From positions 91,884 through 155,883 of the forward strand of contig NZ_JACIDH010000007.1 of assembly GCF_014196255.1 (NCBI RefSeq): a DNA stretch of 64,000 nt, in the 5' to 3' direction. The position numbers and the translations under genes were made by a program. The stretch is from Sphingomonas pseudosanguinis (GTDB taxonomy: Bacteria; Pseudomonadota; Alphaproteobacteria; Sphingomonadales; Sphingomonadaceae). Positions 1 through 8,923 of this stretch are shown one piece after another (the first letter of the stretch is position 1; each line of letters starts with the position of its first letter). The notes under the pieces were generated by a model. The model ran no database searches and was not told the origin of the DNA. It saw only the letters and a list, made by a program, of their open reading frames with translations.

Positions 1-25
1 GCGTCGGCAGATCGAAGAACGGCAT
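1..25 (-). CDS. Possible 5' end of a leftward gene cut by the window edge
   Basis: On the minus strand an ATG at 25-23 opens a frame reading MPFFDLPT before it leaves the window, with a GGGA-like ribosome-binding site a few bases upstream. Eight residues are too few to assign a family. A similar start occurs in acetylxylan-esterase type hydrolases, but that is a guess. It would be transcribed in the same direction as the dcw operon, beyond the ftsZ terminator. Confidence 0.25.
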
Positions 26-104
26 ATCCCGGAGAGGGGGACAGACGGCCATTCCCGTCCCCTATGCCTTCACGATCACAGGAATGGCGGATGGCGTCAG
101 GCAA

Positions 105-424
105 GTCCCTCCCCTTCAGGGGAGGGGTTGGGGTGGGGCCTCACCCATCACGAAGCGCTCGCGGAAGCGCCCGACCCCCATCTCTCCCGCTGCAGGGGAT
201 CACGCAAAACTCTTAGCATCACCCCGCGCAGGCCGAGCTCCGGTTGGGTAAGCGCTGATAAGCGATGGAAAACGTTCAGCATCTGAACCCCGGCCTCCAC
301 TGGGGTGAAGTTCGGAGAGCGAGGAAGCGCCAATTTCGCAACGATTCCCTGACGGAGGGCTTCTCCACATACGACGTGCTCGCGGATAGGCCCCACCCCC
401 GTCCCCTCCCCTGAAGGGGAGGGG
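105..424. repeat. About 320-bp element with ~36-bp terminal inverted repeats
   Basis: The left arm (105-140) and right arm (389-424) are near-perfect reverse complements. Each contains the self-complementary core CCCTCCCCTTCAGGGGAGGG followed by a GGGGTGGGGCC tract. The 248 bases between them contain a short open frame on the minus strand (396-148, GTG start, 82 codons) with no recognisable domain. This is probably a non-autonomous palindromic element lying just beyond the dcw operon. The enclosed frame may be a fossil rather than a gene. Confidence 0.6.
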
Positions 425-516
425 TGATGTCGTTTCGGGCTTCCCGGCTCCGATCGCGATCATCACGGCGGATAGAGCCACATCCGCCACCCGCTCCCGT
501 CGCCTATGCGGCAACG

Positions 517-550
517 AAAAGGCCCACCCGATCGCTCGGGCAGGCCCTTT
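517..550 (-). terminator. Rho-independent terminator after ftsZ
   Basis: Read leftward, the sequence forms a GC-rich stem (GGCCTGCCCGA paired with TCGGGTGGGCC, arms within 521-547) followed by a TTTT tract (complement of 517-520). It lies 35-70 bases beyond the ftsZ stop codon and so should end the dcw transcript. Confidence 0.8.
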
Positions 551-585
551 GCAACGTCTTCGCCAGTCGGACCGGCGAAAGCCTC

Positions 586-2127
586 TTACTGGTTGTTCTG
601 ACGATGCAGGAAGCGCGGGATGTCGAGCGACGAGTCGCCCGAGCCTTGCGCATTGTCGTCACGCTGCGCACCGCGCGCCGCGTTGGACATGCGCTCGAAC
701 AACGTACCACCCAGCTTCACGCGCGGTGCGGGCTGGGCCGGCACCTCGCCGGCTTCGCTGCCGGGGGCCAGCCAGCGGCGGCGGGCTTCTTCCGAACCGG
801 GCGCCGGTTCGACCGAAGCGCTGTGGGTCGGGGCCTGGGGCTGGGCCGGTGCGGCGGGGACCATCGTGTCGGCACCCAGGACCAGTTCGTCCTCCTGCGC
901 CGGCTGCGGCGCGGCGGGGGCCGCGACCGGCGCCGGCGGCGGCGTCACCACCGGTGCGGCCGGGGTCACGCTGGGCGACGGTGCGGGCTGTGACACGACG
1001 GGGGCGGGCGTCGGGGCCGGGGCGGCGACCTGCGACGCAGGGGTGGCGGCGGTCGGCTCGCTCGGGCGATAGCTGGGCGTGTCGTCGGTCTTGCGCGCCA
1101 TGCCGCCCATGCTGAAGCTGCTGCGCTGCGCCTCGACCGGCGCGGCGGCACCCGGCTTCACATCGGCGTCGATACCGGTGGCGACCACCGACACGCGGAT
1201 GCGGCCTTCCAGTTCGGGATTGAACGCCGAACCCCAGATGATGTTGGCTTCGGGATCGACCAGCTCGCGAATGTGATTCGCCGCCTCGTCCACTTCGAGC
1301 AGGCGCATGTCGTCGCCGCCGGTGATCGAGATGATGACGCCCTTGGCCCCCTGCATCGACACGCCGTCGAGCAGCGGGTTGGCGATCGCCTTCTGCGCCG
1401 CCTCGATCGCGCGATTGTCGCCGGTGGCCTCACCGGTGCCCATCATCGCCTTGCCCATCTCCTGCATCACCGAGCGGACGTCGGCGAAGTCGAGGTTGAT
1501 GAGGCCCGGCATGACCATCAGGTCGGTGATGCCGCGCACGCCCTGCTGCAGCACCTCGTCCGCCATCGCGAACGCTTCCTTGAAGGTGGTGTTGGCGTTG
1601 GCGATCAGGAACAGATTCTGGTTCGGGATGACGATTAGCGTATCGACGTACTTCTGCAGTTCCTCGATGCCGCCATCGGCCGACTTGGCGCGACGATTGC
1701 CCTCGAACGCGAACGGCTTGGTCACGACGCCGACGGTCAGGATGCCCATGTCACGCGCCGCCTTGGCGATGACCGGGGCCGCACCGGTGCCGGTGCCGCC
1801 GCCCATGCCGGCGGCGATGAAGCACATGTGGCTGCCCTCGAGCATCTTGGAGAGATCCTCGATCGTCTCCTCGGCGGCGGCGCGGCCGATTTCCGGACGG
1901 CTGCCGGCGCCCAGCCCCTGCGTGATCTTGGCACCCAGCTGGACGCGACGCGGCGCGATCGACTGCTTCAGCGCCTGCGCGTCGGTATTGGCGACGAGGA
2001 AATCCACGCCCTGCACCTCGGCGCGCATCATGTTCGCGATCGCGTTGCCGCCGGCACCGCCGACACCGATCACCGCGATACGCGGCGTCAGTTCGTCGAC
2101 CTCGGGTGCGATGAATTCGATGCTCAT
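586..2127 (-). CDS. ftsZ: Cell division protein FtsZ
   Basis: FtsZ is the tubulin-like GTPase that polymerises into the cytokinetic ring and recruits the divisome. The 513-residue product has the nucleotide-binding N-terminal domain (GVGGAGGNA at about 21-29), the tubulin signature GGGTGTG at about 109-115, and a GTPase domain running to about 320. A long Pro/Ala-rich disordered linker follows, and the conserved C-terminal tail [12 protein letters not shown] binds FtsA and other partners. The long linker is usual in alphaproteobacteria. It is the last gene of the dcw operon, separated from ftsA by 119 bases, a larger gap than elsewhere in the cluster, so it may also have its own promoter. A terminator follows. 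Confidence 0.98.
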   Translation of the reverse strand: MSIEFIAPEVDELTPRIAVIGVGGAGGNAIANMMRAEVQGVDFLVANTDAQALKQSIAPRRVQLGAKITQGLGAGSRPEIGRAAAEETIEDLSKMLEGSHMCFIAAGMGGGTGTGAAPVIAKAARDMGILTVGVVTKPFAFEGNRRAKSADGGIEELQKYVDTLIVIPNQNLFLIANANTTFKEAFAMADEVLQQGVRGITDLMVMPGLINLDFADVRSVMQEMGKAMMGTGEATGDNRAIEAAQKAIANPLLDGVSMQGAKGVIISITGGDDMRLLEVDEAANHIRELVDPEANIIWGSAFNPELEGRIRVSVVATGIDADVKPGAAAPVEAQRSSFSMGGMARKTDDTPSYRPSEPTAATPASQVAAPAPTPAPVVSQPAPSPSVTPAAPVVTPPPAPVAAPAAPQPAQEDELVLGADTMVPAAPAQPQAPTHSASVEPAPGSEEARRRWLAPGSEAGEVPAQPAPRVKLGGTLFERMSNAARGAQRDDNAQGSGDSSLDIPRFLHRQNNQ

Positions 2128-2246
2128 CCCAATTCTACTCCGCCGTTCCCGGTCGATACGCTAAGACCGGGCCCCTGAATAACTGTTAGTGCACCAGCGA
2201 CCCGCCCGGTGCCAACCCAAAACTGCCCAGCATCGGGCCAATTTGC
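2128..2246 (-). promoter_or_regulatory. ftsA-ftsZ intergenic region with leader hairpin
   Basis: This is the only sizeable gap in the distal dcw cluster apart from the murB-ddl gap. A 7-bp GC-rich stem (CCCGGTC 2148-2154 with GACCGGG 2165-2171, loop of 10) lies in what would be the ftsZ leader about 20-45 bases before its start. I see no confident -35/-10 pair. An internal ftsZ promoter is known in many bacteria; here it is only inferred from the gap. Confidence 0.35.
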
Positions 2247-3506
2247 TTAATAATTCGCCTTCGCCGCCTGAATCAGCCGCCGGAACAGCCCCATGCCGCT
2301 CGGCCGGTGAACCGTCTGGTTCGTCGGCGCGATGCTGCGCAGGTCGATCGGGTCGGTCGCGGCATAGAAAGCCAGACCCGCAAGCGTCGCGAAAGCCGGC
2401 CCGCCATGCGCATCGGGCAGACCGGCCAGCCCGCGCGGCCGGCCGATCCGGACCGAGCGGCCCAGCGCCTGCTGCGCATAGTCGGCAATGCCCTTCAGCT
2501 CCGCGCCGCCGCCGGTCAGCACGACCTGACGCCCCACCGGCCCCTCGAACTTCAGATGCTGGAGCGCCTTGCGAATCTCGCCCATCTGATGCTCCAGCCG
2601 CTGGCGGATCACGCCGATCAGCTGCGCCTTGGTGATCTGCATCGTGTCGCCACCATCCTCGGCCGAGATCGGCGTCACCTGGATCATGTCGTGATTGTCG
2701 CGCGGGGAGGCATTGGCCGAGCCGTGGAAGCACTTCATCCGCTCGGCCATCTGCCGCCGGGTGCCGAAGGCGGAAGCGACATCGTCGGTGATGTCCGCCG
2801 CGCCCATCGGCAGCGAACACAGCCCCACCAGCATCCCGCCCGCGAACAGCGAGACATTGGTGATCCCCGCCCCCATCTCGACCAGTGCGACGCCCAGTTC
2901 GCGCTCTTCGTCCGACAGACAGGCCAGCCCCGTCGCCACCGGCGCGGCGATGATCGACTTGACCTCCAGATGCGCGGAACGGACGCACAGATCGAGATTG
3001 CGCACCGGCGAGCCGTCGGCGGCGACGACATGGATGTGCACGCCCAGCCGATCGGCATGCAGACCCAGCGGTTTCTTCACGCCGGTCAGCCCGTCCAGCG
3101 TGTAAAGCGCGGGCTGCGCGTGCAGTACCATGCGGCCTTGCGGGTCGATCGAGTTGCGCCCGGCCGCCAGCAGCGCGTCGATGTCGCCCTGTTCGACCTG
3201 ATGGCCGCCCAGCTCGAACTCGACCTCGGCCACGTCGGACACCAGGCCACCGGCCGAGAAACCGACCCAGACATTCTCAATATTCAGCCCCGCGATCCGC
3301 TCGGCCTGTTCGACCGCCTCGCGCACCGCCGCCTCGGTCGCGCCCATATCGGCGATATAGCCGCGCTTGACGCCCCGGCTCTCGCGCTGGCCAGTGCCCA
3401 GCACGATCAGTTCGCCGCCATCGCCCTTGCGCGCGATCAGCGCGGACACTTTGGACGACCCGATGTCCAGCGCGGTGATCAGCCCCTCGGGTGCAATCTT
3501 TGCCAT
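2247..3506 (-). CDS. ftsA: Cell division protein FtsA
   Basis: FtsA is an actin-like ATPase that tethers FtsZ filaments to the inner membrane. The start MAKIAPEGLITALDIGSSK was chosen because the phosphate-1 motif ALDIGSSKV follows at once; the open frame continues upstream, but those residues are not FtsA-like. The 419-residue protein shows actin-fold ATP-binding motifs (LDIGSSK near the N-terminus, VVLTGGGAEL near residue 320) and ends in a short basic/amphipathic tail (LFRRLIQAAKANY) typical of the membrane-targeting sequence. It starts 7 bases after the ftsQ stop. Confidence 0.97.
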   Translation of the reverse strand: MAKIAPEGLITALDIGSSKVSALIARKGDGGELIVLGTGQRESRGVKRGYIADMGATEAAVREAVEQAERIAGLNIENVWVGFSAGGLVSDVAEVEFELGGHQVEQGDIDALLAAGRNSIDPQGRMVLHAQPALYTLDGLTGVKKPLGLHADRLGVHIHVVAADGSPVRNLDLCVRSAHLEVKSIIAAPVATGLACLSDEERELGVALVEMGAGITNVSLFAGGMLVGLCSLPMGAADITDDVASAFGTRRQMAERMKCFHGSANASPRDNHDMIQVTPISAEDGGDTMQITKAQLIGVIRQRLEHQMGEIRKALQHLKFEGPVGRQVVLTGGGAELKGIADYAQQALGRSVRIGRPRGLAGLPDAHGGPAFATLAGLAFYAATDPIDLRSIAPTNQTVHRPSGMGLFRRLIQAAKANY

Positions 3507-3513
3507 GACCTTG

Positions 3514-4467
3514 CTACCCCTGTGATGCCCCTTCGGCCGCTGCCGCCTCCGCGCCATTCCCGGGCGCGACATCGGCGGCACCGCCCCCGGCCTTTGCCGG
3601 ATCAGCGAGCGCATGATTCTGATTCAAACCGGGCTTGCGCGCAACCAGCTTTGCAGGGTCGCGCATATCGAAGCGCAGCCAGCCGCGCCCCAGCAGCGGC
3701 CGCGAGCCGTCCATCGCGGCGAACTTCATCAGCGCCGCCCCCGCCCCGTCCTCGGGTAGCGCCAGCGTCTCGCCGCTGTCGAAGGTCAGATCCCAGCGGC
3801 GATTGCCGATCCAGGTCGCCGCCTTCACACGCGGTTTGAGCGCGGGTGCGGCGGACAACAACGCCTGATAGGCCGGCTCCTGCAAATTCGCGCCCGGGCC
3901 GATGATCAGCGGCAGGTCGGGCATCGCCTCGGCCCGCACCGGCTCCAGCAGCACGCCGCCCGCGTCGATCAGGGTCAGCTGGCCGTTATCCTGCCACACC
4001 GCCGCCGGGCTGCGCTCGTCGATATCGACCAGCAGCGTATCGGGCAGCCGCCTGGAGACATGCGCGTCCTTGATCCAGCCGTAGCGGAGCAGCTTGGCGC
4101 GGACATCCTCCAGATTGACGAGCGGCATCGCCCGGCTCTGCTGGTCGAGCGCGACGGCATAGACGGTCATCCGGTCCATGCGCTTCAGGCCGGTCACTTC
4201 GATCTGCTGGACGCGAAAACCGGCATGGCCCGCCTGCTCGGCGATCGCAGTGCCGATCATGCCGGGCACACCGACATAGGTCGCGACCGCCAGCACCGCC
4301 GCACCCGCGCCGCCCAGGATCGTCCAGGTAACGGCCTTCTTGATCGTCTCCTCGCTGACCGGCACCTTGGCGAGCAACCGCTCGCTCAGCGTCGCGCGCT
4401 TGACCGGCTGGCGACGGCGCGGTGCCGGGCGGCGCGGCGGCGGGCCGCGCTTGATCGTGCGGCTCAT
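3514..4467 (-). CDS. ftsQ: Cell division protein FtsQ
   Basis: FtsQ is the bitopic divisome protein that links FtsB/FtsL to the early ring. The 317-residue product has a basic Pro/Arg-rich cytoplasmic tail, one transmembrane segment at about 55-75, then a POTRA-type domain beginning VQQIEVTGLKRMD and the FtsQ domain. The start MSRTIKRG was chosen because its ATG overlaps the ddl stop (ATGA), as at most junctions of this operon. A Pro/Ala/Glu-rich C-terminal tail extends past the usual end. Confidence 0.95.
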   Translation of the reverse strand: MSRTIKRGPPPRRPAPRRRQPVKRATLSERLLAKVPVSEETIKKAVTWTILGGAGAAVLAVATYVGVPGMIGTAIAEQAGHAGFRVQQIEVTGLKRMDRMTVYAVALDQQSRAMPLVNLEDVRAKLLRYGWIKDAHVSRRLPDTLLVDIDERSPAAVWQDNGQLTLIDAGGVLLEPVRAEAMPDLPLIIGPGANLQEPAYQALLSAAPALKPRVKAATWIGNRRWDLTFDSGETLALPEDGAGAALMKFAAMDGSRPLLGRGWLRFDMRDPAKLVARKPGLNQNHALADPAKAGGGAADVAPGNGAEAAAAEGASQG

Positions 4468-5399
4468 CCCGCCTGATCCTTGTACCACTGGAGCGCTTCG
4501 TCGACGATCGCCTGGACCAGCGTGTCATAATCCATGCCGACATGGCGGCCCTGTTCGGGCACCAAGCTGAGCGGGGTCATGCCGGGCTGGGTGTTGACCT
4601 CCAGCAGGAACAGTCCGTCGACGCCGCGCTCATCGTCCCAGCGGAAGTCGGAGCGTGAGGCGCCGCGACAGCCCAGGATGCGATGCGCCTCGAGCGCGAG
4701 CGACTTGCAGGCCTCGGCGATTTCGTCGGGAATCTGTGCGGGGCAGACATGCTCGGTCAGGCCATCGGTGTATTTGGCGTCGAAATCGTACCAGCCGTTC
4801 TTGGGCTTCAACTCGGTCACGCCCAGCGCGCGGTTGCCCAGCACAGCGGTGGTCAGTTCGCGGCCCCGGATATAGGGCTCGGCCAACAATTCCTCGAATT
4901 CGGCCCAGGGCCCGCTCGCATCGCGGGCAATCGGGCTGCCATGGTTGCTGGTGTCGGCAACGATCGCGACGCCGACCGAGGAGCCCTCATTGACGGGCTT
5001 GAGCACATAGGGGCGTGGCAGCGGATCGGCGGCGAACAGCTCTTCCGACTTCACGATGCGGCCGCCGGGCATGGGGATGCCGTGGGGCACGAGCGCCTGC
5101 TTGGTCAGCACCTTGTCGATCGCGATCACCGAGGTGGCGAGACCCGAATGGGTATATGCTATGCCCATCAGGTCGAGCATCCCCTGCACCGTGCCATCCT
5201 CACCGGGCGAGCCGTGCAGCGCGTTGAAGACGAGGTCGGGCTTGGCCTCGACCAGCCTGGCCGCAAGATCGCGGTCCATGTCGATCCGGGTGACACGGTG
5301 GCCGTTCCGCTCCAGCGCATCGGCAACGCCCGCCCCCGACATCAGCGACACCGGCCGCTCTGCCGACCAGCCGCCCATCAGTACGACGATATGCATCAC
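4464..5399 (-). CDS. ddl: D-alanine--D-alanine ligase
   Basis: This ATP-grasp ligase joins two D-alanines for the peptidoglycan stem peptide, which MurF then uses. The 311-residue product has the N-terminal motif VVLMGGWSAERPVSL, the ATP-grasp loop KPVNEGSSVGV (about 140-150) and the C-terminal metal-binding motif EVNTQPGMTPLSLVPEQ (about 267-283). It starts with two consecutive ATGs, either of which may be used. Its stop overlaps ftsQ. Unlike its neighbours it is separated from the upstream gene murB by 76 bases that hold a perfect palindrome. Confidence 0.97.
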   Translation of the reverse strand: MMHIVVLMGGWSAERPVSLMSGAGVADALERNGHRVTRIDMDRDLAARLVEAKPDLVFNALHGSPGEDGTVQGMLDLMGIAYTHSGLATSVIAIDKVLTKQALVPHGIPMPGGRIVKSEELFAADPLPRPYVLKPVNEGSSVGVAIVADTSNHGSPIARDASGPWAEFEELLAEPYIRGRELTTAVLGNRALGVTELKPKNGWYDFDAKYTDGLTEHVCPAQIPDEIAEACKSLALEAHRILGCRGASRSDFRWDDERGVDGLFLLEVNTQPGMTPLSLVPEQGRHVGMDYDTLVQAIVDEALQWYKDQAG

Positions 5400-5431
5400 G
5401 CGATCCTTGTTATTTGCGTGGAGTCTTCTTC

Positions 5432-5462
5432 AATCCTCCCCAAGCTATGCTTGGGGAGGATT
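5432..5462. repeat. Perfect 31-bp palindrome inside the dcw operon
   Basis: Two perfect 14-base arms (AATCCTCCCCAAGC and its complement) flank the loop TAT. The same palindrome core recurs at 61675-61699 and 62160-62184 around the DUF559 gene. It sits between murB and ddl, the only interrupted junction of the mur section, so it looks inserted. It could fold as an RNA hairpin in the transcript. Confidence 0.8.
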
Positions 5463-5475
5463 GGGGATGCCGTCT

Positions 5476-6363
5476 TCACTTCGCCACCCCGACGCGCTGG
5501 ATTTCCCATTCGAGCGTCACGCCCGACTGAGCCTTTACCTTGGTCCGGACCTCTTCGCCCAGCGCCTCGATGTCCGCCGCGGTGGCGTTGCCGAGGTTGA
5601 GCAGGAAGTTGCAATGCTTCTCCGACACCTGCGCATCGCCCAGCGTCAGCCCGCGACAGCCCGCCGCATCGACCAGCGCCCAGGCCTTGTGGCCATCCGG
5701 GTTCTTGAAAGTCGACCCTCCGGTCTTGGAGCGTAGCGGCTGCGATGCCTCGCGTGCGGCGGCGATGCGATCCATCTCCGCCTGGATCGCGGCAGGTTCG
5801 GCGGCGTGCCCCCGGAAGGTCGCCTCGACCACCACCGTGCCGTCGGTCAGGTTGGAGTGGCGATAGGTGTATTCGAGATCGGCGACACCCAGCGTTTCGA
5901 CCATGCCGTCGCGACGGACGACGGTGGCGGAAACCAGCACATCGGCCACCTCACGACCATAGGCCCCGCCATTCATCCGCACGAAGCCGCCGACCGTGCC
6001 GGGGATCGAGCGCAGAAACTCCAGCCCACCGATCCCGGCATCGCGCGCGTTGGACGAGACGAGGATGCCCGAAGTGCCGCCGCCACAGGTGATGACGTGC
6101 CCCTCCCCTGCCCGCGCATAGCTGAACGGCTTGCCCAGACGGATCACGACGCCCGGCACGCCGCCGTCACGCACGATCAGGTTGGAGCCCAAGCCCAGTA
6201 CCATGACCGGCACCTCGCCCCCGAGCGCCTTCAGGAACGCCGACAGGTCGTCGACATCCTTGGGCTCCAGCAGATATTCGGCCGCTCCGCCCGCCTTGAA
6301 CCATACCAGCGGCGCCAGCGGCGCAGCCGGGGTCAATCGGCCGGCGGTGTCGGGCAGGTTCAT
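5476..6363 (-). CDS. murB: UDP-N-acetylenolpyruvoylglucosamine reductase MurB
   Basis: MurB is the FAD-dependent enzyme that reduces UDP-GlcNAc-enolpyruvate to UDP-MurNAc in the cytoplasm. The 295-residue product shows FAD-binding motifs ([33 protein letters not shown]) and [11 protein letters not shown], which carries the catalytic serine. It has the short (type II-like) architecture. The start [10 protein letters not shown] was chosen because its ATG overlaps the murC stop. It is followed by the palindrome at 5432-5462. Confidence 0.97.
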   Translation of the reverse strand: MNLPDTAGRLTPAAPLAPLVWFKAGGAAEYLLEPKDVDDLSAFLKALGGEVPVMVLGLGSNLIVRDGGVPGVVIRLGKPFSYARAGEGHVITCGGGTSGILVSSNARDAGIGGLEFLRSIPGTVGGFVRMNGGAYGREVADVLVSATVVRRDGMVETLGVADLEYTYRHSNLTDGTVVVEATFRGHAAEPAAIQAEMDRIAAAREASQPLRSKTGGSTFKNPDGHKAWALVDAAGCRGLTLGDAQVSEKHCNFLLNLGNATAADIEALGEEVRTKVKAQSGVTLEWEIQRVGVAK

Positions 6364-7775
6364 CGGCACGCCTCGATGGCGCTTGCCAGACCCGCCGCCC
6401 ATTTGGTGATGTCGCCCGCGCCCAGGCAGACGATCATGTCGTCCGCACGGATCGAGCTCGCCAGTTCTTCGGCCAGCGCGTCGGCGTCGGCCACCGTGGC
6501 CGTCGAGCGATGCCCGCGCCGCTTCAGCCCCTCGACCAGCGCAGAGGCGTCGACGCCCTCGATCGGCTGTTCGCCCGCCGCATAGACCGGGGTCACCAGC
6601 ACACGGTCGGCGTCGTTGAAGGCGGTCTGGAACTCTTCCATCAGATTGCCGAGCCGGGTGAAGCGGTGCGGCTGCACCACCGCGATCACGCGACCGCGCG
6701 CGCTTTCGCGGGCGGCGGCCAGCACCGCGCGGATTTCCACCGGATGATGGCCATAATCGTCGATGACGGTCGCCGTGCCGCCGTCCACCGCGATCTCACC
6801 GACCTTGGTGAAGCGCCGCTTGACCCCGCCGAACTGGCCGAAGCCCTGCTGAATGGTGGCGTCGTCGATGCCCAGCTCCAGCGCCACGCCGATCGCGGCC
6901 AGCGCGTTCTGGACATTGTGACGGCCGGGCATGGGCAGCTCGATGCCCTCGATCGAACGGCTGGAGCCGTCACGGTGGCGGATGATCGCCTCGAACCGAT
7001 TGCCGCCGGGAATCGGCGTGACGTTGACGCCGCGCACGTCCGCCTGCGCCGAGAAGCCATAGGTCACGACGCGGCGGTCCCGGACGCGCGGCAGGATGTT
7101 CTGCACTTCGGGATGGTCGAGGCACAGCAACGCCGCGCCGTAGAAGGGCACATTCTCGACGAACTCTACGAACGCGTCCTTCACCCGGTCGAACGAACCA
7201 TAATGATCGAGATGCTCGGGGTCGATATTGGTGACAACCGCGATCGTGCCGTCGAGCCGCAGGAAGCTGCCGTCGCTCTCGTCCGCCTCCACGACCATCC
7301 AGTCGGAAGCGCCCAGACGGGCGTTCGAGCCATAGCTGTTGATGATGCCGCCATTGATGACGGTCGGGTCGACGCCCCCGGCATCGAGCAGCGCCGCGAC
7401 CATCGAGGTGGTCGTCGTCTTGCCATGCGTGCCCGCCACCGCAACGGTGGACTTCAACCGCATCAGCTCGGCGAGCATCTCGGCGCGGCGCACCACGGGG
7501 ATGCGGCGTTCGAGCGCGGCTTCGACTTCGGGGTTGGAGCGGGTGATCGCGGTCGAGGTCACGACCACCGCCGCATCGCCCAGATTGTCCGCCGCATGGC
7601 CGATGGCGACCGGGATACCCTTGGTCCGCAGGCCCTGCACGACATAGCCCTCGGCCACGTCGGAGCCCTGCACCCGGTAGCCGAGATTCTTCATCACCTC
7701 GGCAATGCCCGACATGCCGATGCCGCCGATGCCGACGAAGTGGATCGTGCCGATATCCGTGGCGACGCCCTTCAT
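6360..7775 (-). CDS. murC: UDP-N-acetylmuramate--L-alanine ligase MurC
   Basis: MurC adds L-alanine to UDP-MurNAc using ATP, the first stem-peptide step. The 471-residue protein has the N-terminal Rossmann motif [17 protein letters not shown], the Mur ligase P-loop [16 protein letters not shown] (about 110-125), the central-domain EADESDGSF motif and the C-terminal domain with [10 protein letters not shown]. Start and stop overlap murG and murB by ATGA. Confidence 0.98.
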   Translation of the reverse strand: MKGVATDIGTIHFVGIGGIGMSGIAEVMKNLGYRVQGSDVAEGYVVQGLRTKGIPVAIGHAADNLGDAAVVVTSTAITRSNPEVEAALERRIPVVRRAEMLAELMRLKSTVAVAGTHGKTTTTSMVAALLDAGGVDPTVINGGIINSYGSNARLGASDWMVVEADESDGSFLRLDGTIAVVTNIDPEHLDHYGSFDRVKDAFVEFVENVPFYGAALLCLDHPEVQNILPRVRDRRVVTYGFSAQADVRGVNVTPIPGGNRFEAIIRHRDGSSRSIEGIELPMPGRHNVQNALAAIGVALELGIDDATIQQGFGQFGGVKRRFTKVGEIAVDGGTATVIDDYGHHPVEIRAVLAAARESARGRVIAVVQPHRFTRLGNLMEEFQTAFNDADRVLVTPVYAAGEQPIEGVDASALVEGLKRRGHRSTATVADADALAEELASSIRADDMIVCLGAGDITKWAAGLASAIEACR

Positions 7776-8923
7776 GCGCCTGCTCCCACCAAATTCCGTG
7801 TCCCTTGTGATTTGCCCACCGGCAAGACCATGCGCGGTGCGTCGAGGCTTTCGACCAGATCGGCGAGGTCGCTCGCCGCGTCGGGCCGGCCGCAGGCGCG
7901 TGCGCGGACCGCCGCATTCTCCAGCGCCGCCGGGTCGAGGCCCAGCTTCTGCATCTGCTTGGCGAGTTCGACCGGCGTGAAATCCTTTTGCGCGATCGTC
8001 CGCGCGCCGCCCGCCCTGGTCATCTCGCGCGCGTTCACCGTCTGGTGATCGTCGGTCGCGCTGGGTAGCGGCACCAGGATCGCCGGGCGCCCCGCGACCG
8101 TCAGCTCGGCCAGCGTCGAGGCCCCGGCCCGCGCGATCACCAGATGCGCCCAGGCAAGCTGCTCGGGCAGGTCGGGCAAATAGGTGGCGAGTTCGGCCGG
8201 AATCTCATGCTCGGCATATTTGGCGCGCACCGCGTCGATATCCTCGATCCGCGCCTGATGCGTCACCTGCAAGCGCCGCCGGAAGGTGACGGGCAGCATG
8301 GCAAGGCCGTCGGGCACGACCTGGCTGAGAATGCTCGCCCCCTGGCTGCCGCCAGTGACGAGGACGCGGAAGATACCATCCTCTTCCAGCAGCGGATAGG
8401 GTCGCGAACGTAAGCTGAGCACCTGATCGCGCACCGGATTACCGATCAACCGGGTCTTGTCCGCATGCTTGGCGCTCAGCCGCTGCGTATCCTCATAGGA
8501 CAAGGCGATCGCATCGACCTTGCCCGCGACCAGCCGGTTGACCCGGCCCAGCACGGCGTTCTGCTCATGGATCGCGGTGGGAATTCCTTCCGCAAACGCC
8601 GCCAGCAAAGCGGGCATCGCGGGATAGCCGCCGAACCCGATGACCGCCGCCGGGCGGAAGGTCTTGTAGAGTTCGCGCGCCATCGCCCGGCCGCGCCACA
8701 TCTCGCGCAGCGCCTTGGCCCAGCCGACCGGCCCGCCCGCAAAGCGCCCGGCTGGCAGGACGTGCGTCTGGATATCCTCGAACAGCCCCGGAAAGCGTAC
8801 GCCGCGTGCGTCCGACACCAGCGCCACGCGGTGCCCGCGCCGGGTCAGCTCGGCCGCCAGCGCGGCGGCGGGGACCATATGGCCGCCGGTTCCCCCGGCG
8901 GCGAGGACGAAGTGACGGCTCAT
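7772..8923 (-). CDS. murG: Undecaprenyl-PP-MurNAc-pentapeptide GlcNAc transferase MurG
   Basis: MurG is the peripheral inner-membrane GT-B glycosyltransferase that converts lipid I to lipid II. The 383-residue product begins with the donor/acceptor loop [12 protein letters not shown], and the second G-loop TGGSQGAS lies near residue 195. A C-terminal sugar-nucleotide motif follows ([11 protein letters not shown] and a QTVNAREM region). The start [11 protein letters not shown] was chosen because its ATG overlaps the ftsW stop. Confidence 0.97.
   Translation of the reverse strand: MSRHFVLAAGGTGGHMVPAAALAAELTRRGHRVALVSDARGVRFPGLFEDIQTHVLPAGRFAGGPVGWAKALREMWRGRAMARELYKTFRPAAVIGFGGYPAMPALLAAFAEGIPTAIHEQNAVLGRVNRLVAGKVDAIALSYEDTQRLSAKHADKTRLIGNPVRDQVLSLRSRPYPLLEEDGIFRVLVTGGSQGASILSQVVPDGLAMLPVTFRRRLQVTHQARIEDIDAVRAKYAEHEIPAELATYLPDLPEQLAWAHLVIARAGASTLAELTVAGRPAILVPLPSATDDHQTVNAREMTRAGGARTIAQKDFTPVELAKQMQKLGLDPAALENAAVRARACGRPDAASDLADLVESLDAPRMVLPVGKSQGTRNLVGAGA

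Noticed and set aside
148..396. 82-codon minus-strand frame inside the ftsZ-distal inverted repeat
   Set aside because: It starts at a GTG within a repeat arm, lacks a clear ribosome site and has no recognisable motif; it is kept only as part of the repeat description.
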